Positions 12,738 to 28,131 of a stretch of DNA of 64,000 nt are shown piece by piece. The stretch's first letter is position 1. Each line of letters opens with the position of its first letter. The translations under genes were made by a program, and so were the position numbers. The stretch is from Oscarella lobularis (Eukaryota > Porifera > Homoscleromorpha > Homosclerophorida > Oscarellidae): assembly GCF_947507565.1 (NCBI RefSeq), contig NC_089177.1:3100001-3164000 (forward strand), given 5' to 3'. The notes below the pieces were generated by a model, which worked only from the letters and a program-made list of their open reading frames with translations, was not told the origin of the DNA and did not search any database.

Positions 12738-14742
12738 CTATCGTAAAGCAAAATTTGTTCTATCTAGGTCCACAGAATAATTTCGCTTTCCTCTGTAGAA
12801 CTTTAGAACTACAAAAATGAAATTAATGAGCATACTTAGACCAAGAGATAATGCCAAAGCAATCGTAGTTTTATTAGAAGCTCTAAAAGCGAGTGTCAAA
12901 AAAATATCTTTAGACATTGGTAGATGTTACCTATTAGAACTCTCCGCCGTATTGTCTGGCAGCTTACTGGTCGGCAAGGCTGCATCAACCACGTCACAAG
13001 CGTCTCCTTTCCATCCCTAAGAGAAGCTCATCAAGTCTTATTCCAATGTGTTCCAGGTACGTACCTCGCTGCAATTGCATTCTCCTGTTGTTGGTAAACA
13101 AGTGCTATGAAAAGAGCACTCTGGACACCTAAAATGCAAAACAGTAGCAAGCTTAAGATCCAAAGTTTCATTTTTCTTGCCTTTCAAGACACTCCTTGCC
13201 GTACCACCCTGTCGGACAAAGTACATCACAGTGAGGCCCAGTCCAGCCAGCCATGCAACTGCAGCTGCCAGTGTATGGGCTACAGTGATCGTAATGAGTA
13301 CAAGGACATGACTGATTGCAGCCTATCCCATAGAACCCACGCGAACAAGCTAAGGAAAGAATAATCAATGTTTATCTGATGTCGCAGCACAAGAGCAATA
13401 CTTTGGGAACACCATTTGCCCGTGTATCCAGCAACGAAGCATTCACATTCTTCAGCGTCGGTTCGACATGTTCCTCTTCCGTTGCAGAATTTGTCCGAGC
13501 AGCTAACGTTGAGGCAAGCGTCTCCGCCCCACGGCGCAGTGCAGTGACAACGACCCAAGTGGCACGTGCCTCGTCCATTGCAGTCAGGCGGACTGCACTG
13601 AGGCATGCGAGCACACACAACCGTGGACACTTTGCGAGCGCAACGATACAAGGAAGGATAACTGAAACTAAAGATAAAAAATTGCTGTAAAAAATGGGCA
13701 AAACTCTAACCATTGATCCGACGGATAATTGACAAGAGTCCCATTAAGAACAGTCGTAGCGGATCCTCCACCATCAAGATTGATGGCATTCACGAGTCCA
13801 CGTCGAACAAGAAAGTCAGCAAAGGTATGGAGATCAACCCTAAGAGAAATAATAACGTAATCAATAATAATACTAAGCAGCCACCTGGTACTTGTTCTAT
13901 AAATGTCTATTATCACTGAATGATTTAAATATAATCAATCATGCAACCTGGCACCCTCCGTACGGCGCTCACCCTCTCTTATCCGTCTGACCATCAATCT
14001 GAACAAAGACGACCTGCCCATTCGCATTGTGTCCAATCGCCGTCCGAGCCGAAACGACCTCGACAAATCGTTTCATCGTGCCCGTGCCCTCGTTGTCGGC
14101 CGACTCGGCCTTCACGCTCTCGTCGACGTAGTTGGCGCCGCGTCGCACGAGCCAAACGACGCCGGATATCAATTGGGAAAATCGATTCAATTCCGTATCG
14201 TTCACGTAGCCGGTGACGAGTGCGCCGTCGTCGCGACGAACGCCAAAAACGGCGTTCGGCGCGTCGTTCGACGTGCGAACGACTCGCCCGTTCGAGACGA
14301 GACCGCCGAGACATTGGCCCGAGCGCACGCGAAAAAAGCCGGCGTTCATCGCGACGAGACATCCGTTCGCTCGACGCGCCGTCTCTTCGACCGTAGCTCG
14401 TATAGGCCACGAGGACGAATCGCCGCAACCGCCCTCGCGACCGCCCGGTTCGAGAACGGAGAGAGTTCGATCTGGGAGATTTATTGTGCTCATGCGACCC
14501 ATTATTGGCGGCGATCCCGGCCGTTGGGAGGCGTCGTCTATGATGATTTCGGTACGCGAGAGCGGATCTGATTCGTCGTTCGATGGTCGATGCTCTTCGT
14601 ACGTGAGGGATCCCCACGGGGGAGCCTGGATGTCGCGAACGCGCCTGTAGCCGTGGCTTGGTCCGTGACGATTATCTCCGTACGGCGTTAGCACATCTTC
14701 GGCGGCTACGATCGCCAAAAGAGCCAAGACAAGCAGCAGCAT
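12738..14742 (-). CDS. NAGPA: N-acetylglucosamine-1-phosphodiester alpha-N-acetylglucosaminidase (uncovering enzyme)
   Basis: This enzyme removes GlcNAc from GlcNAc-1-P-mannose on lysosomal hydrolases in the trans-Golgi, exposing the mannose-6-phosphate signal. Seven exons in phase give 540 residues: 13973-14742, 13711-13839, 13402-13661, 13181-13349, 13065-13128, 12931-13016 and 12738-12882. The order is a hydrophobic signal peptide, then the catalytic domain with SVLEPGG, RATVEETAR, SARTAIGH, DGQTDKRG and NAINLDGGGSAT, all close to the human enzyme. Cys-rich EGF-like repeats follow. The last exon encodes one membrane segment (IALALSLGLSMLINFIFVVL) and a short tail. The tail contains YSVDL, a tyrosine-type sorting motif in the place of human YHPL. 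The intron after exon 4 is GC-AG (GAAAG|GCAAGA). The gene is divergent from NSMAF with 64 bp between starts. Confidence 0.94.
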
Positions 14743-14806
14743 ACATACAGTGTTTACACGTGATTATTTGTGCCACGTGATGCTCTATTCACACCCCGGA
14801 TAGGCG

Positions 14807-19356
<4,550 letters not shown>

Positions 19357-19492
19357 AACTCTAAAACTAATCTAATGTAAATTCGTCGGGACTTTTCTTT
19401 TTTTTTCGTGGAGGACGGGTAAAAGGCCATATGGGGAGGTGTATTTCATTCATTTCATTTATACAGTAGTCGATGTCGACGCTTCCAGTCGT

Positions 19493-20018
19493 TTACAGTT
19501 GTGTAGTCGCCAGAAATTCTTTGATTTTCTGCAGAAGATCTCTCTTGACTTCGTCGGGCACGAGAGCTATATAGGACGAGAGAGAGAGAGAGTCAGCCCT
19601 AACGTTCGTCGTCGTCGTGACGTCATATACCGCGGCCTTTTGGGGTGATTTCCGCAACGAGATCGTCGACGGAGACGTGATCGAGGCCTTTCTGCCTCAC
19701 AATATCTGTGCACGAGATCGTTGCTATAGTGCTTTAGCCTAGAGAATCTTCCTGCCTTTGCAGTAGGCTTTCAGTTGATCTCTCCAACCGCACTCCATCA
19801 GCTTCATTCTTAGCATCTCCATCAGCCTATGTTCGAACGCTAGACTATTGCGCTGCTGGAGCGCGACGTTCTACCGTTCTTTCTCGCCCGATTCGACGAG
19901 CTTCTGATTGATTTGGCTTCTGATTTGAGCGTCGCGAAGTCGTCTCTCGCTGCGAAGACTAAATAGCAGCTAGGAGACGAACAAACGGCCTCGAAAACGA
20001 CGTTCCTTACTCCGTCAT
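19493..20018 (-). CDS. ENY2: Transcription and mRNA export factor ENY2 (SAGA DUB / TREX-2 subunit)
   Basis: ENY2 is a small helical subunit shared by the SAGA deubiquitinase module and the TREX-2 export complex. Five exons in phase give 103 residues: 20011-20018 (only 8 nt), 19875-19958, 19756-19826, 19631-19705 and 19493-19566. Diagnostic blocks are [14 protein letters not shown] (human INQKLIETGERERL), [29 protein letters not shown] and [15 protein letters not shown]. The third intron starts with GC (AAAG|GCAGGA) and is 50 bp. The gene is divergent from GOT2, with 140 bp between the start codons, and convergent with NSMAF. Confidence 0.94.
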
Positions 20019-20158
20019 TAGCGAAACACTTTCTTTTCTCTCGCGAGTCGCGACTTGTTGTACCAAGTGCGCTAGCTGCTTTTTTTCGGCTTTGAATCTT
20101 TACGTTTACCCGTAAGGATACTTACTTTGTTTTCCTTTGCACGTGAACTCGTCGTGCG

Positions 20159-22053
<1,895 letters not shown>

Positions 22054-22143
22054 ATTTGTCTGTTGTTGATGATTGTACATGTGCAAAGGGTGCAAAATAC
22101 CGCAAAATACAGTGTACTCTTGTGACATCCGGGCAGGCCGAAA

Positions 22144-23938
22144 TGAGTTTTTTGACTGAAGCGGAGGTAAGGTTCTCTCTTCGTTCGATTCAAATCGATT
22201 TATTCTCAAAAGGAACGCGTAAAAGATCTCTATCGCTTTCGCGATCTCTACTTCGTCGATCACGCCATCGAAGAGTCGTCGCGACGAGACGCCGACATAA
22301 AAGCGAAACTCGACGAAACGATTGCGTTTCTCGACGATTCACCCCGTAAGCTAATCGAACAGCCGGAAAAAAATCGACGAATCGAACGTAGACGACGACG
22401 AATCGACGAACGACGCCAAAACAAAAGCGAGACTCGCGTATTTACGCGGCCATTCGCTCAACGTCACGCCGTCGCACGATCCCAAGGCGGAAGAGTGGCT
22501 CTCGCGCGCCGTCAAGCTCGATCCGACGCTCGCGTCGGCGTGGAATTCGCTTGGCGAGTGTTTTTGGAAGGCCGGCAACGTCGCATCGGCGCGACACTGT
22601 TTCAATGGAGTTCTCAGCCACGTGAGCAATTTGGAAAAGTTTAATTAGATTAAAAGTATTTATATGATTTGATTGATCTTTTTTTACAGGAAAAGGACAA
22701 AGTTGCTCTTCGAAATTTGTCTATGGTATTGAGGCAGTTGAGTGAAGGAGAGGAGAGGAGCAAGAATATTCTCTTGAGTGTCGAGAGAGCAAAGGAGGCA
22801 ATTGCTCTTGATGTCACCGATGGAATGTCGTGGTGTAAGTTAGAAAATGACTATGTTTTTACTACAGGATATCTCCATCTAGACGTTTTGGGTAACGCTT
22901 ATTTGTCTTTGTTCTTTGCTGGTGGACAGCCAGATTCCATGCTGAAGCAGTGCATGGCTGCTTATGCTCGTGCTGTACGTCTTCGCCCTTCCTTGATTGA
23001 TTAATTAAAAAGAATTGTTTTTTAGGAGAAAGATCCGGTGGTAGCCAATAATGCTGACCTGCACTTTAACAGAGCTGTGGTGTGTTCCGCCTGATTAGAG
23101 TCCTCTTGCATTACATGCCTTTTTCTTGGTGTAGGTGCTCAAGCACGAAGAGCAATATAATGCTGCTTTTGAGGGATTCGCTAAAGCGCACAGTCTTGAT
23201 CCCAGCTGGACGGAGCCTGGCGCCGCAACGGAGAAGTTATTGAGCTACCTGAAAAGAATCGACGAGATTATGAAAACAAAAGCAAGTCGCTTCGTGAACC
23301 CTATCAGTCGATATCTAATTGCCCAAACGTAGAGCAAGTTAAAGGCGAAGAGACTTGCTTCAATGCAGTCATCCCTCTGCAATAAGGACTTGGGACCGTA
23401 TACATCTGACCAACAATACAAGAGCACTATCAGTGGAAAGAACGTCTGTCTGAGTGCAGTTCAACTGGAAGACTTGAAGTCCGGCGTGAACGAAGAGCGG
23501 GTGATTTTAGGAAGAATCGTTGGCCAGATCATGTCAGACGGGGTCCCTTCGCTGTAAGAAAGGCTTTATGTGCTAAGTGGAATCTTTTCAACTTTCTTTT
23601 GGGTCACCAGGAGCATTGTTCTGATGACAAGGGAAGGAAGTTGCACGTCGGTGACCCTCTACAACGTCGCAGCTGGCGTAGGTTTCTGCATCGGAGACGC
23701 AGTCGCAATTCCAGAGCCAAAATACGAGACGAAAGAAGTGACATTGCCTGACAAGGTGCCAGTTCCATTTGTACACATTACTAGCCTAAAAGAATTTCTC
23801 TTCTGCACTACACAGACCCTTCTCTCATTTTCAAGCATTCGCGTTGATAACCCGCTTACCCTTGCCGTCAATCGGAGAAAAATTGGCAGAGAAAAACTAG
23901 CACTATCAGCTTTGAACATAGAATGCAAGAGCGAGTGA
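22144..23938 (+). CDS. TTC5: Tetratricopeptide repeat protein 5 (Strap), p300/JMY cofactor
   Basis: TTC5 binds p300 and JMY in the p53 response and also senses nascent tubulin in tubulin autoregulation. The ATG at 22144 gives MSFLTEAE, then ERVKDLYRFRDLYFVDHAIE (family LYSFRDCYFE). TPR motifs follow: HDPKAEEWLSRAVKLDPTLA near 22480 and WNSLGECFWKAGNVASARHC near 22540, then LSMVLRQLSEG and a later repeat near 23160. The C-terminal OB-like domain is present (AAGVGFCIGDAVAIPEP, SFSSIRVDNPLTLAVN). A 46-bp intron at about 22347-22392 restores frame between the first two coding blocks. The gene follows GOT2 by 90 bp on the same strand and converges on OXA1L, 30 bp away. Confidence 0.92.
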
Positions 23939-23968
23939 CTACTGGTAGAATGGAAGGTAAAGATCTAT

Positions 23969-25311
23969 TCATCTTTTAGAGTGATCTGTTTTTTCTGCCT
24001 TTGGTGTTTTAGGCTTGTACTTGTACAGTTTAGGTATAGGTGCGCGTGCAGCGTCCTGCAGCTGTCGTTTCTTCATCTCCTCGCGCTGCCTCATCAGCGC
24101 CGCCTGTTGGGCATTCTTGTAACCTGAGCACCAAGAAAAAAGATTAGGATTAGGCGTTCTCCTAACTAGGCCATATACGCTTTTACTTGTCTTCATGCTC
24201 TCAAGAAACCCCTGCTGATCCGGATCCGGTGCGTGCTTGATCATTTTAGGTATGCCGAATGCTTTGCGAGCAGCCGGCACGCGCAGCAACAGAGTTTGCA
24301 TCATGGAAAAGCAGTTAGACGTTATCCAATAGATAAATATTGCCTAGAGCGCGAGAAGAAATCGAAAAAAAGAAACGATCCAAATTTCAAAAGCTCACAG
24401 TGGGAAATTTTATAGTGATGGGCAAAAAGATGACGGACATCATTCGAAAGACAACCTTCATTCGCTCATATTGTTGGTTATTTACCCCAGCTTCAGCTCC
24501 AAGCTACGAGAAAGAAAACACAGTGATCGAGTGACAGTGAATCCCAAAGTATATTCTTCACCTCCATTGTGAGCAGCATTGTACCGCTAGCCAATATTGG
24601 CAGCACAAAGTAAGGATCGGCGCTTGTCAGGTCTGTAAACCAGAACAGCCCACCGGCTTGCATCGACTCAAGAGGCGCATTGGCCATTCGACGCAGTCCA
24701 AGAAAGAATGATATAAATATCGGCATTTGGGCGAAAGGAAGGAGCAGTGCTTTGACAGGATTGCAGTTGTGCTGCTTAAAAAGCGCCTGCAGCTTCTGAC
24801 TCTCCATGGCACCAGCAACAGTATTCCCTGCCGCCTGATACTCCTTCATCGCCTTGGTGATTTTCTCCATTTCCGGTCGTATGTTATTCAGGCGCGCCGC
24901 GTTCTTCTGCGATTTGATAATGAGCGGGAAAAGGAGCGTCCGGGCGACGAGCGTTGCGCACACGATGCTCGCCCACCACGGCAGACCGACGCTGGTGTGC
25001 AGCGCGTCGACGGCCGTCTGTAGTATCCCGACGGGAGTGTAGCCACCCAGGCCGTGAGCGGCGAGCTCGCCCAACGTGTCCAAGTCTTTCGCGTACTGCG
25101 CTGCGTCTTCGGTCCACTTGGCGACTGCGCTAGTGTCGCTTGTAGCTGTCGTCGCTGCTGCTGCCGCCGCCGCTGCGGTAGACTTGTTTTTAGACGTTGC
25201 TGCTGAAAATCTAGGTTTGCACAGGTGCAATCTGGTCACGAGTCCCGAAAGGGGTCTTGATAGTAGTTTTGGAGCGGATGCCTTTCCTAATGCTGATAGT
25301 TTGCTAATCAT
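23969..25311 (-). CDS. OXA1L: Mitochondrial inner membrane insertase OXA1L
   Basis: OXA1L is a YidC/Oxa1 insertase that places mitochondrially made proteins, including cytochrome oxidase subunits, into the inner membrane. The first exon (24562-25311) encodes a basic presequence, an alanine-rich linker and the start of the insertase fold: LPWWASIVCATLVARTLLFP near 24960 (human [20 protein letters not shown]) and LLLPFAQMPIFISFFLGLRR near 24730. Further exons give MSVIFLPITIKFP and AIFIYWITSNCFSMMQTLLL, the last two membrane helices. A basic tail follows (RQREEMKKRQLQ) that would contact the mitoribosome. The miniature element at 25359-25868 lies just upstream of the start. Confidence 0.94.
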
Positions 25312-25460
25312 GATGTCCCCTGGATAAGTCGAAACTCGAAAGTGAAACTTATAGAAAGCGCAGTGGCTATTGTTACGACAGTTTCTGAGCGCCAGTCTAG
25401 CGCACTATAGCTGCAGTCTAGCATTATAAAGTCCTGCGATAACGCTGCGTTTCCAGGGAT

Positions 25461-25559
25461 GACGCGATAGCTCAACGGGCAGGGGGGGGCGCTGGGAGGG
25501 GACCGAATGCAGAAACCACGGGGCACGTGACGGGTCGGGGTTCGAATCACGAAGCGTTC
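25461..25559 (+). other. tRNA-like Pol III module inside the MITE
   Basis: A box-A-like TAGCTCAACGGG (25468-25479) and a box-B-like GGTTCGAATCA (25539-25549) are spaced as in a tRNA with a long variable arm. A T-loop TTCGAAT with a near-complete 5-bp stem is visible. The acceptor arms pair only with a bulge (GACGC against GCGTTC), so this is degenerate. Long T runs (25561-25590) follow, as in Pol III terminators. It is either a tRNA pseudogene or a SINE-type head captured in the element. Confidence 0.4.
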
Positions 25560-25592
25560 TCTTTTTTTTTTCTTTTTTTTCTTTTTCTTTCT

Positions 25593-25765
25593 GTACCTAA
25601 CCGGCGATATACGATCACCCGCGACTGTGGCTTAACCGCCCGTAGCATGGTGGTTCCAGGGGGGCGAAGCCCCCCTCTGCGACCTATGCTCATTGGGGCG
25701 GTTAAGCCCGGAGCGGGGCCGCCACAGATACCAGTAAGGTTTAGGGTTAGGGTTGGGTTAGGTAC
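25593..25765. repeat. Nested inverted repeat and hairpin inside the MITE
   Basis: GTACCTAAC at 25593-25601 and GTTAGGTAC at 25757-25765 are perfect inverted copies. Between them lie CTGTGG..TTAACCGCC and its partner GGCGGTTAA..CCACAG, and at the centre AGGGGGGCGAAGCCCCCCT, which can fold into a strong hairpin. A telomere-like stretch of TTAGGG-type units lies at 25738-25762. This may be a second element nested in the first. Confidence 0.65.
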
Positions 25766-25906
25766 ATGAAAAAAACGCTTTATAAGCTCTCTACTCTATA
25801 GTGCGCTAGACTGTCGTAACAATAGCCTCAGAGGTCCAGTTACGACTGTCGTAACAATAGCCACTGCCTATAGAAAGGAGTTCTTGCCTTAGCGTGCGTC
25901 GGCTCG

Positions 25907-26248
25907 ATGCATCCTTCTCTCGCTCCCCATCTTCACGGCAAACCATGTCAGGAGATCATTCAGCTGCTGCAGCAGTGTCATAAAGAGGTGATATGAGAGC
26001 TTTTTAAAAGCTATACTTCATTGAAGACCTCGAAACTAGCATCGGATTGGGAAATTTTTTGGAAAATGCAACGAATTGAAATATGCTCTTAGCAACTGTC
26101 TTTCTGACGAGGTAATGAGAGTGAGGTAACCCAATTCCATGAACCGCCGTCTTGTGTCCAGTACAAGACGAAGCGGAAGCAAAATCAAGATGAGGCGAGA
26201 CGAAGAAAAGACAAGTGGGAAAAATCCAGAAAAGAATTAGCAGAGTAA
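25907..26248 (+). CDS. CMC2: COX assembly mitochondrial protein 2 (twin CX9C)
   Basis: CMC2 is a small intermembrane-space protein needed for cytochrome c oxidase biogenesis. Three exons in phase give 79 residues: 25907-25987, 26040-26111 and 26162-26248. The start MHPSLAPHLHGKPCQEIIQL matches human MHPDLSPHLHTEECNVLI. Both CX9C motifs are intact: C-QEIIQLLQQ-C and C-NELKYALSN-C, separated by HKEHRIGKFFGK (human HKNHNILKFFGY). A basic tail follows. The ATG lies only about 30 bp downstream of the duplicated target site of the MITE, so the promoter must involve or span that element. Confidence 0.93.
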
Positions 26249-26304
26249 AGATTCATATGTACAAAGAAAAATCGCTTACAATCACCAAAGCACGGCACGT
26301 TTAT

Positions 26305-26880
26305 CTACACATCATCACCTACCATGTAATATCTGCTGAGTCTCTGTCTATTTCCTTTCCCTCGTCCCTCGTCATCCGAGGCTCGGCACGACGTCGTCTG
26401 CAGCAATGATTTTTCCGTAGGAAAAGTGAGGCATATTGGGCTCGGATACGATGCGAGCGGCTCCCACGGGCGGCGAGAAATATACGAAGCAGCTTCCTGC
26501 TTTGTTCTCGCTTTCTTTGCCAAATAGTCGTCCTCTTTCTTTCTCTGTCCTGGCGTCACTTTCTGGAGCGGCTTCAGCTTCGCGACAGGGACTTCGCGTC
26601 CAAAGTTTTCGAACGCTTTTCGCTTTTCTGCTAGTGTGACACTGATCTGATTCCATCGCGTGTCCCTGCTGACCATTCGTCGAGTCGTCTCCTTGCACTT
26701 CTCTTTCCGACGCGTCCTGGAAATCTCGAAGCAAGGACACGGCTTGACGCGCTTCCATCCGTGTCGAACGTCGTCCGGGTCGTCGCGAACGACTCCTATC
26801 AGAGGCGCCGCTTCGTTAGATTCACTGTAGGGGAGTAGACTTTTTATGCGAAAGTCGTTCTCGTCGGTAGATTGGCGCAT
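26305..26880 (-). CDS. Unrecognised basic protein, 191 residues
   Basis: I cannot assign this protein. The frame opening at the ATG of 26880 has the GC-rich third positions typical of neighbouring genes and encodes a Lys/Arg-rich, probably helical protein. It has blocks such as WNQISVTLAEKRKAFENFG, VAKLKPLQKVTPGQRKKEDD and SRRPWEPLA. A second frame on the same strand (26372-26758) is also open for 128 codons and ends PNMPHFSYGKIIAAD. A splice between the frames, giving a different C-terminus, is therefore possible. The gene is divergent from ATMIN (125 bp) and convergent with CMC2 (56 bp). This compact placement supports a real gene, but no function can be given. Confidence 0.5.
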   Translation of the reverse strand: MRQSTDENDFRIKSLLPYSESNEAAPLIGVVRDDPDDVRHGWKRVKPCPCFEISRTRRKEKCKETTRRMVSRDTRWNQISVTLAEKRKAFENFGREVPVAKLKPLQKVTPGQRKKEDDYLAKKARTKQEAASYISRRPWEPLASYPSPICLTFPTEKSLLQTTSCRASDDEGRGKGNRQRLSRYYMVGDDV

Positions 26881-27005
26881 CGGAGCAAAAATGTACGCTT
26901 CGACGGTGTTGCTTATATAATGTGGGTCGAGTCGTCATAGATACACGCGTACACGAGCAAGTGACGTAAAAGTGACGTCGGTAAAACGATATCAACTCCG
27001 TAGAG

Positions 27006-28046
27006 ATGGTGACGAAGGTCGTGCCGAATGTAGACGATTTGGCGATCGAATTGGGTTCTGTTTGCACGTACGAAAACTGCAGTCGTGTTCTGCCCAATTC
27101 GTCGTCGCTCAAAATGCACATGGCGAAAAAGCACGGCGTCGACGCCAACTCCGTATTCAACGCGCCTAAGGACGCGAAGAAGACGAGTGAAAAAGCGTTC
27201 TACTGTCCAATTGAAACGTGCAAACGAAGCATAAACGGCGATCAACCCTTCAAGAAGCTCGGCAACCTGAAACAGGTCGAAAAACGAGAGTAGATCTTAT
27301 TTTTACGCGAGCGCGTCTAATTATAGCATTTTCACACAATGCACGGAGAGAAAAAGTTTGCGTGTCGAAAGTGCAGGAAACTGTTCGCACTGGCGGACGC
27401 CTGTCGACGTCACGAAACAGAATGCGGTCAAACTTTTTTGTGCTCGTGTGGCGAACAGTTTCGAAGTATGACGTCACTTAACGTCCACGCTCGACGTCAC
27501 AAGCACGTTCCGTCGACGGCAAAACGACGCGCTCGAGAAACGACGGAAAATTCGAGTCCAAAGAGGCTTCGACGCATTTTTCCCAAAGTGGAAGTGCCGC
27601 CTATTTTGATTCTAAATCAAAGTGTCAATGTCATTCCCTCTATTGACTCTTCTTGCCAGACAACGAATGGTTTGTACGTTTTGGGGAATCCTACTCCTGT
27701 GGGTTCTGTTTCGACAGCAGTGCCAGCAATTTCTACAGGGACTCAGTCTGTTGACTCTGCTGCTGCTTCTCTTACTGGATTGGACTCTGCTGTTTCTTCT
27801 GCTTCGACCCAGACTATAACTGACTCTGCAGTTGGGGCTAGTTCAAATTCTCTTGAAGATGAATCGACGCAGACGGTATTTACTACCGACTGGTTTGACA
27901 GTCTACTTGATTCGGATGGCCTACTTTCTGTCGCTTCACAAACAGATATTACGTTGAGTCAACCGGATTGGTGTGAGATTTATGAGGATCTTAGCGGTTG
28001 GAACAATTTGAAAAATGGATGCACAAGAGGTACACAGACAGCGTAA
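27006..28046 (+). CDS. ATMIN: ATM interactor / ASCIZ-like zinc-finger transcription factor
   Basis: ATMIN/ASCIZ activates the dynein light chain gene DYNLL1 and is itself bound by LC8 through TQT motifs. Two exons (27006-27275 and 27327-28046) give 329 residues. The N-terminal zinc fingers match family order: CTYENCSRVLPNSSSLKMHM, FYCPIETCKRS, then KQHFHTMHGEKKFACRKC across the splice, CRRHETECGQTFLCSCG and LNVHARRHKH. A basic nuclear segment follows (KRRARETTENSSPKRLRR). The C-terminal half is low-complexity Ser/Thr-rich and carries LC8-type motifs: STQT near residue 255, STQT near 279, SQTD and GTQT at the extreme C-terminus. It is much shorter than human ATMIN (about 820 residues). Confidence 0.9.
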
Positions 28047-28131
28047 AATGATAAACCAGAATATTACAGGAGTTGTGTTATGTTGACCTCGATCACGTGT
28101 TATATCTATTCCGGGGTTTTGCGCTTTTGAA

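Larger units (their letters stand above)
25359..25868. mobile_element. Non-autonomous DNA transposon (MITE) with terminal inverted repeats
   Basis: A 510-bp element without a coding frame. The termini are a perfect 22-bp inverted repeat: 25361-25382 begins CAGTGGCTATTGTTACGACA, and 25845-25866 is its reverse complement. A second perfect inverted pair of 18 bp (25393-25410 and 25796-25813) lies inside. The right end carries the terminal GACTGTCGTAACAATAGCC block twice. The sequence TATAGAAAG occurs directly outside both ends (25350-25358 and 25869-25877) and looks like a 9-bp target-site duplication, as made by Mutator-like elements. CAGTGG termini would also suit hAT, whose duplications are 8 bp. 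The insertion sits between the divergent genes OXA1L and CMC2. Confidence 0.8.

Noticed and set aside
13994-14617. Long overlapping frames inside the NAGPA first exon on both strands
   Set aside because: They are shadows caused by strong CGN/TCG codon bias. The proteins are arginine-rich and lack any family similarity, whereas the NAGPA frame matches throughout.
22347-22365. A 17-nt intron in TTC5
   Set aside because: A 46-bp intron ending GTAG gives the correct frame and matches the usual intron size.
25738-25762. Interstitial telomere or chromosome end
   Set aside because: Only three or four imperfect TTAGGG-like units, inside a transposon-like element and between ordinary genes.
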